From Echeneis naucrates (lineage: Eukaryota; Chordata; Actinopteri; Carangiformes; Echeneidae): a DNA stretch of 64,000 bases. The notes beneath the pieces are model-generated. The model worked only from the letters and a program-made list of their open reading frames with translations. It did no database searches and was not told the origin of the DNA. The stretch spans positions 186,001 to 250,000 of the forward strand of contig NW_021780168.1 in the NCBI RefSeq assembly GCF_900963305.1, read 5' to 3'. Numbering within the stretch: the first letter of the stretch is position 1; each line of letters begins with the position of its first letter. Shown here in pieces: positions 30,170 through 39,150 of the stretch. Made by a program: the position numbers and the translations under genes.

Positions 30170-30509
30170 CTGGATCAAACAGAGCACAGTGGCCCAAAGG
30201 ACCCCGGGCACGTCGGGGGCACCCTGCACAACACAGACTAACCTCAGGGGAATAGACCGTTGCCAAAAGGAACATCATCAAAATCAAAAATGTGGCAATT
30301 TTCATAAATCTAACCTGCAAGGACAACCAACAACCCAAATCAAATGTTTTTCTTATGTTTGTTTCTATATATTTTATTGTATTTTACGTTGCATATGTTT
30401 ACTTGTGTTGGTCTGTAGCAGCAGGGTGGGAGTGGGGGGTTAGAAATTACAGGGGAAAAGAAAAGACAGAGGGACGCTTGTTACTGTAAATGACTGTGAT
30501 TAGTGCTGA

Positions 30510-31262
30510 TTTGAGTTGAATGAGTGCAAATTCTGTCTGATTTTAACACACGTTCACACATCCACCTCTATTCAGACATGGAGTTTACATATTGTTTAGA
30601 ATTGGTTTGTAATTAAGATGATCAGTGTTTATAGTTCATAACCTGATCACAGATCAATAATCAGCCATTGGAAGACGCTCTGAAACTTTCTTCTGCAGTC
30701 AGAACTCATCCACCTTCAGCCTGGACATCTTCTGACTGTAGAACTGGAGCTTTTTATACATCTCACTGCAGCATAATAAAGTCCTCTGTGAGTATTGTAT
30801 GTCCCACAGTGTACATGACATCTGAGCAGCAATACTTCCACCTGTTGGAGATTTATTGTTACTACAGCTGTAAAATAAATCTATCAGAACATGAACTCAG
30901 TCTGTAGAATCCAGAAGATTGATGACACACTTTGTCCTGCAGTTATGGAATCAAATCCAACTTTAGGTTTTCTATATATTAAACTAATGGGCACTGTTGG
31001 GGATCAAACAGAAAAGGACAGAGGTATGAAACAAGATTTTTCTTTTTTTTTTAAGTAACAGAAAAAATGTCAGAACAAAGAACAATTTACATAATTCTGA
31101 AATAAAACATTAAAAAAATGAAAAAAACAGACCCTCTTTAAGAAACGTTAACTAAGCATAAGGAGACTGAAGCTTAAACATTAATGAACAGAACATACTG
31201 ACTCATAAATGGCACACTGTAATTTACAACATTTCCTGTAATAGAATATGCACAACTTGCTG
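30510..31262 (+). repeat. Inverted copy of 37385-38235
   Basis: About 750 bases match the reverse complement of 37385-38235. The segment contains the open frame 30668-30907, also present at 37747-37986 and 62816-63055, with no recognised domain. Confidence 0.85.
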
Positions 31263-31269
31263 GAACTGT

Positions 31270-31314
31270 TGTTCCATCAGGTAATGGTTAGCACTCTGGA
31301 CTTTGAATCCACTC
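31270..31314 (+). pseudogene. tRNA-Gln-TTG 5' half
   Basis: GTTCCATCAGGTAATGGTTA and CTCTGGACTTTGAATCCA match tRNA-Gln-TTG; the 3' half is lost. Confidence 0.65.
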
Positions 31315-31428
31315 TAGGCTATGTAGCCGACATCTGAGCTAAAGATACAAATAAAATGATCTAAACCGGCTTTTATTCTGAAATGATTTTTTACGATTTT
31401 TTTTGGAGGATGTTTTGCATTTCTAGCA

Positions 31429-31501
31429 GCCTGGCTAGCTCAGTCTGTAGAGCATGAGACTCTTAATCTCAGGGTCGTGGGTTCGAGCACCACGTTGGGC
31501 G
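31429..31501 (+). pseudogene. tRNA-Lys-CTT, lightly decayed
   Basis: A 73-nt copy of the gene at 23307 with its flank. G18 of the D loop is T and the last T-stem pair is G-A. A T run follows. Confidence 0.75.
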
Positions 31502-32063
31502 ATAAGCAGTTTTTTTTTAGACCGAAAGTTACATTTCCAATATTCTGCCTCGTCTTTCAACCACAACCACATGAAATATTGTGAGGTTGAATGCTGCACG
31601 CTGACTGGTTGTGTGTCCAAATGGCTTCAAAGACATCTTTCTGCCATTCACTCCTCCAAACCTTTGGACACAGCTTTGAGCTTTCTCACAGGTGTCATTA
31701 TTTCAGTGAAGATGTATGTATGGATGTATTCCCCCTGAATCCTGCGATTCACAGCTTCCACCAAATGGAGCCAAATAAGACACAAAACTAATTGTGATGT
31801 GAGTGAAGAGCTGCTGCTCTTCACACAAATGAATTCCCCACGTACAGTAACAGCACAATGCCCGCTGGAAACTAATCACTAAACTGTTACAAAGGAAATG
31901 ATCAATCTGCAGTCTTTGCTCTGATCATTGTAACTTTGTGTTATTGTTGTATCTGATAAGTTAAAGTGCATTTCTAACTGCCATGGGGGCAGTTCTACTG
32001 GTTGGAAATAGACTTCATTGAAGTCTATGGAGAGAACAACAGCAAGTTCTGAAAGGATGCGTG

Positions 32064-32124
32064 TGGCCAGTATGGGGATTGAACCCATGACCTTAGCGTT
32101 ATTAGCACCACGCTCTAACCAGCT
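32064..32124 (-). pseudogene. tRNA-Ile-AAT, 5' end lost
   Basis: Matches Ile-AAT from the D-loop region to the 3' end; the 5' acceptor and D-stem strand are replaced by unrelated sequence. Confidence 0.75.
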
Positions 32125-32190
32125 CTCCCATATTTTAATGCTGTGCCAGTTACAGACATTCTCCAATGTGCTCTGTAGCTCTCTAAGTGG

Positions 32191-32226
32191 GAAAGTCCAT
32201 CGCCTTAACCACTCGGCCACAACAAC
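32191..32226 (-). pseudogene. tRNA-Ser 5' fragment
   Basis: GTTGTTGTGGCCGAGTGG through AAGGCGATGGACT is the acceptor and D arm of Ser-AGA/TGA. It breaks off in the anticodon arm. Confidence 0.7.
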
Positions 32227-32310
32227 TACATGAGCCGCAAGAAAAGTAGAAATACACAAAATAAAACACAAAAAACTAACAAAGCTGAGCATAGTGCTGT
32301 GGACTTTTGA

Positions 32311-32371
32311 AGGTGCTGTGTTCAGGTGACAGTCTCCTCTGGAATTGAGGGTTCAAATACCACTCCTGACA
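32311..32371 (+). pseudogene. tRNA-Leu-CAG relic
   Basis: The anticodon arm with CAG, variable arm, decayed T arm and CACTCCTGACA end. Sister of 16693 and 51163, with the same 100-bp downstream flank. Confidence 0.65.
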
Positions 32372-32671
32372 GTCTGTGCTGTTACCCAGCTTCTTTGTCT
32401 GAGGGCCTTCTGGGAAAGATCTTTGTTGTGCTTTAAGTCACATCTGTCCTCATTCAGCTGATTCCTCAATTAACTGTTAGTACAAACTGTGTTTGCACCT
32501 TGAAACTTCCGACATAGCTTTTTATCTCTCATTTCAGCATTAAGAAGCAATGCCTGCTATAAAAGGCATTCACATGGAAGACCTAGAACCCGTGATGTGT
32601 TTCACTAAGAGCTCAGTCATCACACTCAACTGATGTTGTAAACAGGTTACATTCAGAGGAATAGAGGTAAT

Positions 32672-32744
32672 TAGTAGTGATGGGATTCAAACCGACCCTT
32701 TGAAGAGACCGCAGAATGAATGCAGCACCTTGGACCGCTTGGCT
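32672..32744 (-). pseudogene. tRNA-Leu relic
   Basis: Leu-type T arm, variable arm and AAGG D-loop region; the anticodon arm is altered (TTCATTC loop) and the 5' end is lost. The longer sister is at 35614. Confidence 0.6.
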
Positions 32745-32817
32745 TCTGAAATGTTTCATAAATAGATTGAATAGGTGAGGGCTTTGGGACGGGGCTCACG
32801 GCAGCACCCGCTGTTGA

Positions 32818-32889
32818 GACTCTGTGGTGCAATGGTAGTGCGTCTGACTCCAGCTCAGAAGGTTGCGTGTTCAACTCAAGTCAGGGTCA
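32818..32889 (+). tRNA. tRNA-Trp-CCA, lightly decayed
   Basis: The 72-nt copy has CCA in loop CTCCAGC (position 38 changed) and a good acceptor. The T stem has an A-G mismatch, so function is doubtful. Confidence 0.7.
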
Positions 32890-32898
32890 GATCATCTG

Positions 32899-32982
32899 TT
32901 TGCACTTTTGGTAAATGCTCACATACTCTGTTTGTGAGCGTTTGCACTTTTGGTAAATGCTCACACACTCTGTTTGTGAGCA
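32899..32982. repeat. Two-copy 42-bp tandem repeat
   Basis: A 42-bp unit beginning TTTGCACTTTTGGTAAATGC occurs twice head to tail with two or three differences, directly after the Trp copy. Confidence 0.88.
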
Positions 32983-33276
32983 AACACATACTGTGTTTTT
33001 CTGATAATCCATTTAATTTCTTCACATCACATTTCACATCGCTATTTCTCATTATTTTAGATGGACACACATCACCATTTGATTTTATTTCAGTTTATTT
33101 TGAACAATATAAAAAAAACAAAACAAAACCCAAAAGTCAGCAAGTTTTATCAATGATATGGAGGGTGGAGGGTTTCGAAAGTAGTTAGAAAGTCACAAAT
33201 GTTACCTTAAAGGGCATATTGCAGGTTAAGGACAACATTGAATCAATGTTTAATAAAATAATATTGGAAATGTTTT

Positions 33277-33314
33277 GCTGGAAAGTGAAGGAGGTAAAAT
33301 GTCCACAGCAGAAG
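33277..33314 (+). pseudogene. Fragment of zinc-finger gene exon 1 start
   Basis: 38 bases, GCTGGAAAGTGAAGGAG onward through ATGTCCACAGCAGAAG, match 40975-41012 with a single difference. That is the 5' leader and start codon of the zinc-finger gene. Nothing else of the gene is seen here. Confidence 0.8.
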
Positions 33315-33344
33315 GGGGGCAGATCATTGGACACATCATATGAA

Positions 33345-33416
33345 GGGCTCGTCTGGGATATGAACCTGGGACCTCTCGCACCCAAAGCGAGAATCATACC
33401 CCTAGACCAACAAACC
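33345..33416 (-). pseudogene. tRNA-Pro-TGG, decayed T arm
   Basis: Acceptor (GGTTTGT/ACGAGCC) and anticodon stem pair fully and the loop TTTGGGT gives TGG. The T stem has two mismatches. It lies 31 bp after the zinc-finger fragment. Confidence 0.7.
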
Positions 33417-33534
33417 CTTGATAAGGCTTTTTAAATTATTGAAAAAATTTTACTTTTCATTCTGATCTTTATTCAAGCATTCTTTATTGACAAGAAAGAT
33501 CCAACATTAAGAACAGAACAGCTACACACAAACA

Positions 33535-33605
33535 AAATAATGATGAACAGCCCTTCAAGAAGAGGGACCAGAGGGTGTGTGCCAACTACAGGGTCATCAT
33601 GAACC
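33535..33605 (+). mobile_element. LINE reverse transcriptase fragment
   Basis: The plus strand reads PFKKRDQRVCANYRVIMNL, resembling the FKKGDxRxCxNYRGIxLL motif of non-LTR reverse transcriptases. Only this short block is left. Confidence 0.6.
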
Positions 33606-33697
33606 TCTGTTTTGGGTGGTGGTTGGATGTTATTGGTTTTTCTTAATCAATATCAAAGTAAATAATGGCAATAAAGGTTAAATAAATAAAGGTTGCA

Positions 33698-33769
33698 GAC
33701 CCCTGATCGAGGGGTATGATTCTGACTTTGGGTGCAAGAGGTTCTGTGTGTAAATCCCAGAGGAGTCCC
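33698..33769 (+). pseudogene. tRNA-Pro relic
   Basis: GAGGGGTATGATTCT, a TTTGGGT loop and AGGAGTCCC end recall tRNA-Pro; the 5' acceptor and T arm are badly decayed. Confidence 0.5.
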
Positions 33770-33986
33770 TCATATGATGTGTCCACTGTCTGCAGTTCCA
33801 CTATTCAAGTGTCAGTAAGTTAGACAACATGAATTCAGGAAGGCTTCTCTGACTTCAACAGGTTCTGTTCAATGTGCTCTAACTGCTTATAAATGTCTCA
33901 CTGGATCAAAAGCTTTGAGCTACGATAGGCTATGTAATTATTTAAGTTTGATTTGTAAAAATAAGCCAAAACGACACTTTCACACA

Positions 33987-34060
33987 GGCTGGTTAGCTCA
34001 GCTGGTAAGAGCGTGGTGCTAATAATGCCAAGGTCATGGGTTCGATCCCCATACTGGCCA
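33987..34060 (+). tRNA. tRNA-Ile-AAT: tRNA-Ile-AAT
   Basis: The 74-nt copy has all stems paired with G-T wobbles (GGCTGGT/ACTGGCC acceptor), loop CTAATAA and consensus TTCGATC T loop. It looks functional. Confidence 0.9.
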
Positions 34061-34535
34061 CAAGCAGCATCTTGGAACTTGATGTTGTTCTCTCCATATA
34101 CTTCAAAGCAATTTGAAGTCTTTTTCCAACCAGTGGAACTGCCCCCTGGTGGTCATTAGAGGTGCTGCTTAACTTATCAGATACAACAATAACACAAAGT
34201 TACAATGATCAGAGCAAAGACTGCAGATTGATCATTTCATTTGTAAGTCCAACAATCCATGAGGGGAGAAAAAATCATGGCACCCAGAGTGAGAAGCAAA
34301 CCCCAAAACTAAGGAGCACAAATGCACATTGCATTTATCATACAAGACAAAAACACTTTTTTTTGTTATTTATGCACTCAAAAGTTTTACCTGTCGCAGG
34401 ATCTCAGAAGCTAAAGCTGCCACACCATGCAGGGGATGTAGCTCAGTGATCAAGATGGATCCAGTCAAGTGCTGGTAGAGACGATGGAACAGACGATAAA
34501 CTGACAACAGGACATTAAAATCAGCCACACTCAGA

Positions 34536-34608
34536 GACCACGTGGCCTAAAGGATGAGTAGTCTGCCTTTGGATCAGAAGGCTGTGGGTTGGAGTCACTT
34601 TGTGGTTG
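34536..34608 (+). pseudogene. tRNA-Arg body with TTG anticodon
   Basis: The full-length 73-nt Arg-TCG-like body has loop CTTTGGA, which would read TTG (a Gln anticodon). D-arm and T-arm changes (TTGGAGT loop) suggest a pseudogene. Relatives are at 7469, 18030 and 49846. Confidence 0.6.
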
Positions 34609-34823
34609 GTCAGAGGTGTATTACAGGTGAAGGGAATAAACAATTTGAAATTTACTAAATATCTTTTTATCTCTCATTTCGGCTTTAACTTAAGAAACAA
34701 TGCCTGGTATAAAAGGCGTTCATGTAGAAGACATAGAATCTGTGATGTGTTACACTCAGTGACTTTAACTCCATAATTAAAAAACAAAGCTCAGGGAATG
34801 TCTTTAAAAGGACCAACAACAGC

Positions 34824-34896
34824 TGCTGAAACCTGGGACTGAAACAGGGATCTTTAAATCTTCAATCTAACGCTCTCCCAAACGAGCTATTTCAGC
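34824..34896 (-). tRNA. tRNA-Phe-GAA, one T-stem mismatch
   Basis: The 73-nt copy has a perfect GCTGAAA/TTTCAGC acceptor, TTGAAGA loop and paired stem. T-stem pair 53-61 is T-C and position 15-16 of the D arm is altered. Confidence 0.72.
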
Positions 34897-34999
34897 ACAG
34901 CGCACAGTAGAAATGACTTCTCATTATTGCTTCCATGACCTGGAAGTGGAACTAAAGGTGTGTCCCTATCACCGGCCTTGATATCACCAGCTGATAGGC

Positions 35000-35081
35000 C
35001 ACAGTGTGGCCGAGCGGTCCAAGGCGCTGGATTAAGGCTCCAGTCTCTTCGGAGGCGCGGGTTCGAATCCCACCGCTGCCA
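35000..35081 (+). tRNA. tRNA-Leu-AAG with altered 5' acceptor
   Basis: D arm, AAG loop (TTAAGGC) with perfect CTGGA/TCCAG stem, variable arm and T loop are all Leu-AAG, and a run of more than ten T follows immediately. The first bases of the acceptor do not pair and one T-stem pair is C-A, so it may be a recent pseudogene. Confidence 0.75.
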
Positions 35082-35613
35082 GTTTTTTTTTTTTTGTCAA
35101 TGAAAACTAATCGGCTAATTGTCTCCCCGTGAAAACATGTTCAAACTCGTTGTATGAGTGCATGAAGATGTTTAATTCTATCAGGGTGAAAATCGCGGCT
35201 CTCCGCTTCCCCCATATGATTTCAATACACTCTGACTCATTCAACCTCACAATATTTCATGGTGTGGTTGAAAGAGGATGGAGAATATTGGAAATGTAGG
35301 TAAAAAAAACCTGAGCTTGAACCTCACTCAGATACTACCTCAACTTCCTTCGACATATTAGAACAGGATGACTGAAAACCTACGCAGACGTCTTCCACAA
35401 CAATTTAGGATGAGCACCCTCAGAATAGTATGGGAGGGTTCTCACCTGAGGTCTCCGGTTTGATGTGGGTTAAAAATTGCAGACTACAGAATCCACCTGT
35501 TATAATGTGAATAGATGGCAAGAGGTTCAAATCCTGCCAACAATGATTGGTTGTTTTCATTGACCAAGTTGGTCAAAATGTAAACAGGTTACATTCAGAG
35601 GAATAGAGGTAAT

Positions 35614-35694
35614 TAGTAGCGATGGGATTCAAACCGACGCTTTGAAGAGACCGCAGAATGAATGCAGCACCTTGGACTGCTTGGCCAAACTACC
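35614..35694 (-). pseudogene. tRNA-Leu relic
   Basis: Full-length Leu outline (81 nt) with altered anticodon arm (TTCATTC) and a decayed D arm. Sister of 32672, with shared flank. Confidence 0.6.
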
Positions 35695-36101
35695 ACCTTC
35701 ACGGTAATAACACCCATGTCACATTATGAGAAACCTGGATGCTGTGACCAAAGGTTTGGAGGAGAGAATGGCAGAAAGATGTCTTTGAAGCCTTTTGGAC
35801 ACACAACCAGTCAGCGTGAAATATCAGAGTGTTAGACAAGACTGAGTGACGAGTGACTAAGCAGGATAATATGGAGCGGTGTTTGAGGGATCAGAGTGTT
35901 GGAGAGCAGAACTCTTTCCTGTGGTTCAGATACACTGCTTGGTTCTGAGCTGATCATTAATAATCAATCAATGATCAATAATCTTCTCAGCTGCTCTGAA
36001 TGGTGACAGTGGGGCAGCCTTTGTGTTTACATCTGAATCACATGTGATTTTGGAAATTTTTCAAAGCAGCTTCAAAGGAGAAGTTTCATTCTGTGAGTAC
36101 T

Positions 36102-36155
36102 GTGACATCATCAGATGACATCATCAGATGACATCATCAGATGACATCATCAGGC
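36102..36155. repeat. 13-bp tandem repeat, about four copies
   Basis: GATGACATCATCA is repeated about four times head to tail. Single-copy versions of this stretch occur in the parallel segments near 18970 and 23705. Confidence 0.9.
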
Positions 36156-36394
36156 GACGTATCAAAGACAGCAGCTCTTCAGACTCACATCACAATAAGT
36201 TTTGTGTCTTATTTGGCTCCATTTGGTGGAAGCTGTGAATCGCAGGATTCAGGGGGAAGTGATCTCACAGTAAACATTGGAACTAAACACAGGAAGTAAG
36301 CTACAGGAAAGTAGATCCCTCGAGCTGGTTCAAACCTGAACCTTCTACTGCTGGATGTGCTCCTGTGACGTGTGTTAGCAGAAACACATCACAG

Positions 36395-36454
36395 GCTCCA
36401 GTGGCACAATTGGCCAGCGCGCGGTTCTTATATGACAGTAACCTGCAGAGTGAT
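36395..36454 (+). pseudogene. tRNA-Ile-TAT 5' part with intron, cut by minisatellite
   Basis: GCTCCAGTGGCACAATTGGC, a TTATATGAC anticodon region (TAT) and intron ACAGTAACCTGCAGA match intron-containing Ile-TAT with a good 5' acceptor. At 36454 the sequence switches abruptly to the TTCTTTCTTT minisatellite; the sisters at 17158 and 50659 continue normally. Confidence 0.8.
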
Positions 36455-37232
36455 TCTTTCTTTCTTTCTCATGGACATGAACATTCTTTCCTTTTATATA
36501 TAAGAACATTCTTTCCTTTTATATATAAGAACACCCTTTCCTTTTATATATAAGAACATTTTTTTTTATTAATGCGAACATTCTTCCTTTTTTATGGACA
36601 TCAACATTCTTTCCTTTTTATGTACCCGAACATTCTTTCTTTTTTTATGTAAACAAACATTCTTTCTTTCTCATGGACATGAACATTCTTTCTTTTTTTT
36701 TTATGGACATCAACATTCTTCTTTTATATACCCGAACATTCTTTCTTTTTTTATGGACATGAACATTCTTTCCTTCTTATGTACGTGAACATTCTTTCTT
36801 TTTATATACAAGAACATTCTTTTTTATGTACCCGAACATTCTTTCTTTTTTTATGGACATGAACATTCTTTCCTTTTTATGTATGTGAACATTCTTTCTT
36901 TTTTATGGACATGAACATTCTTTCCTTTTTATGTATGTGAACATTCTTTCCTTTTTATGTATGTGAACATTCTTTCTTTTTTATGGACATCAACATTCTT
37001 TCCTTTTTATGTACGCGAACATTCTTTCTTTTTTTTTTATTGACATGAACATTCTTGTTTTACATACATGAACATTCTTTCTTTTTTATGGACATGAACA
37101 TTCTTTCTTTTTTTTTATTGACATGAACATTCTTGTTTTACATACATGAACATTCTTTCCTTTTTATGTACCTGAACATTCTTTCTTTTTATATACAAGA
37201 ACATTCTTTTTTATGTACGTGAACATTCTTAG
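36455..37232. repeat. GAACATTCTTTC minisatellite, about 0.78 kb
   Basis: About 30 imperfect units of roughly 24-30 bp combine GAACATTCTTTC, a T run and a variable TTATGGACAT, TTATGTACG or TATATATAAG linker. Open frames in it are compositional artefacts. Confidence 0.92.
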
Positions 37233-37384
37233 TTCCACTATAAAAGGCATTCATGAGGGAGACCTAGAATCCATGATGTGTTACACTAAGAGCTCAGTCA
37301 TCATCAGCCATCACATTCACCTGATTTTGTACACAGGCTGGATCCAGAGCAGAGCTGGGCATTATACAACGCGCACGATTGATC

Positions 37385-38235
37385 AGCCCATGACCCAAGT
37401 TGTGCATATTCTATTACAGGAAATGTTGTACATTACAGTGTGCCATTTATGAGTCAGTATGTTCTGTTTATTAATGTTTAAGCTTCAGTCTCCTTATGCT
37501 TAGTTAACGTTTCTTAAACAGGGACTGTTTTTGTCCATTTTTTGGAGTTATATTTCAGAATGACATAAATTGTTCTTTGTTGTGACATTTTTTCTGTTAA
37601 TTAAAAGAAAAGAAAAATCTTGTTTCACACCTCTGTCCTTTTCTGTTTGATCCCCAACAGTGCTCATGAGTTTAATATATAGAAAACCTAAAGTAGGATT
37701 TTATTCCATAACAGCAGGACAAAGTGTGTCATTAATCTTCTGGATTCTACAGACTGAGTTCATGTTCTGATAGATTTATTTTACAGCTGTAGTAACAATA
37801 AATCTCCAGCAGGTGGAAGTATTGCTGCTCAGATGTCATGTACACTGTGGGACACACAATACTCACAGAGGACTTTATTGTGCTGCAGTGAGATGTATAA
37901 AAAGCTCCAGTTCTACAGTCAGAAGATGTCCAGTCTGAAGGTGGATGAGTTCTGACTGCAGAAGAAAGTTTCAGAGCGCCTTCCAATGGCTGATTATTGA
38001 TCTGTGATCAGGTTATGAGCTATAAACACTGATCATCTTCAGGTTGGTGCAACAATCAATCAAATATGCTGCTTTCTGGGTCTTAACATTAATAATAAAA
38101 AAATGCTGCTTGTGACATTCACATTAGAATTCCAAACAATATGTAAACTCCATGTCTGAATAGAGGTGGATGTGTGAACGTGTGTTAAAATCAGAGAGAA
38201 TTTACACTCATTCAACTCAAATCCAGGAACATCCC
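37385..38235 (-). repeat. Inverted partner of 30510-31262
   Basis: Reverse-complement copy of the 30.5-kb segment with an intervening distance of about 6.1 kb. It overlaps a longer segment (about 37600-39000) that is also present, in the same orientation, at 62650-63850. Confidence 0.85.
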
Positions 38236-38667
38236 AAACATGACTATTAGTCCTGTCTGAGAGTTTCCTCCACTGACAGCAAACATACTGTATATCCATA
38301 CTGATCACTGTGATCAGGTTTGAATCATCTCTGTGAGAATCCCACATGAAGCTGTCAGTCCTGCTGGATACACACACATCCCACTGAACACATTTTACCT
38401 CACTATCATATGAAGAAATATCACAAACCAGATGAACTTCTCAATGTGATGATCAGAGAGCCTTTTGATTTCATCATCATATGATAGAAATATGTTGGTT
38501 TTTTTATGAATATATTTTAATTAGTAAATGGCAGAGAGGCCTTCAGGAAACACAGAGAGAGAGAGATGACCTGCAGGATCAACCCCTGGCTGGGACAGGG
38601 CTGTTTGTTCAACGAGTCAAGTTGAAATAATTAATTTAATTTCATCTGAATAATGCACCCATTAGAA

Positions 38668-38739
38668 GCCTGAGTAGCTCAGTCATAGAGCATCAGACTT
38701 TTAATCTGAGGGTCCAGGGTTCAAGTCCCTGTTCAGGCG
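38668..38739 (+). tRNA. tRNA-Lys-TTT with shortened D loop
   Basis: Acceptor, anticodon and T arms are perfect Lys-TTT. The D loop has lost one base and the conserved GG pair (CAGTCATAG), making it 72 nt. Function is doubtful. The duplicate locus near 63630 lacks the tRNA entirely. Confidence 0.75.
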
Positions 38740-38841
38740 ATGCAGCTTCTTCCCTTTAGTGGTTCACATTATAGACTCCACAGCAGTGACAGGTGACACT
38801 GATCTATGAAATAATGAAACCATGAGTCTTTCATGTTCAAG

Positions 38842-38900
38842 GCCCATTTGTGCAGGAAAGATCTTGAGTCTGGCACCTCAGACCACTGAGCCATCCTGAC
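38842..38900 (-). pseudogene. tRNA-Leu-CAA 5' relic with intron start
   Basis: Reverse orientation copy of the 12566 relic: GTCAGGATGGCTCAGTGGTC, AGACTCAAG and the TTTCCTGC intron start, without the 3' half. Confidence 0.65.
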
Positions 38901-38984
38901 ACGTGTGTCCAGCTGCCAGTCTCCGCTGAGGAAACAGAAAAGTTAATGCCAGCTTTGGTAGGACAGTGTCAGCTCTCTCTCTCC

Positions 38985-39150
38985 CTCTTTCAAACCAACC
39001 GGTCGAGGCAGATGGCCGCCCCCCCTGAGCCTGGTTCTGCCCGAGGTTTCTGCCTCTTAAAGGAAGTTTTTCCTTGCCACTGGCACCAAGTGCTTGCTCA
39101 CCGGGGGATCTGTTGAGTGTCTAAATAATTTTAAATATTTAGTGTGCTTT
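38985..39150 (-). repeat. Teleost interspersed repeat, partial
   Basis: Minus-strand copy of the repeat at 12258-12480 (GAGCAAGCACTTGG, AAGGAAAAACTTCC and GGCGGCCATCTGCC blocks). Confidence 0.7.

Noticed and set aside
36365-36788. Open frames rich in Phe and His inside 36.4-36.8 kb
   Set aside because: They are translations of the GAACATTCTTTC minisatellite.
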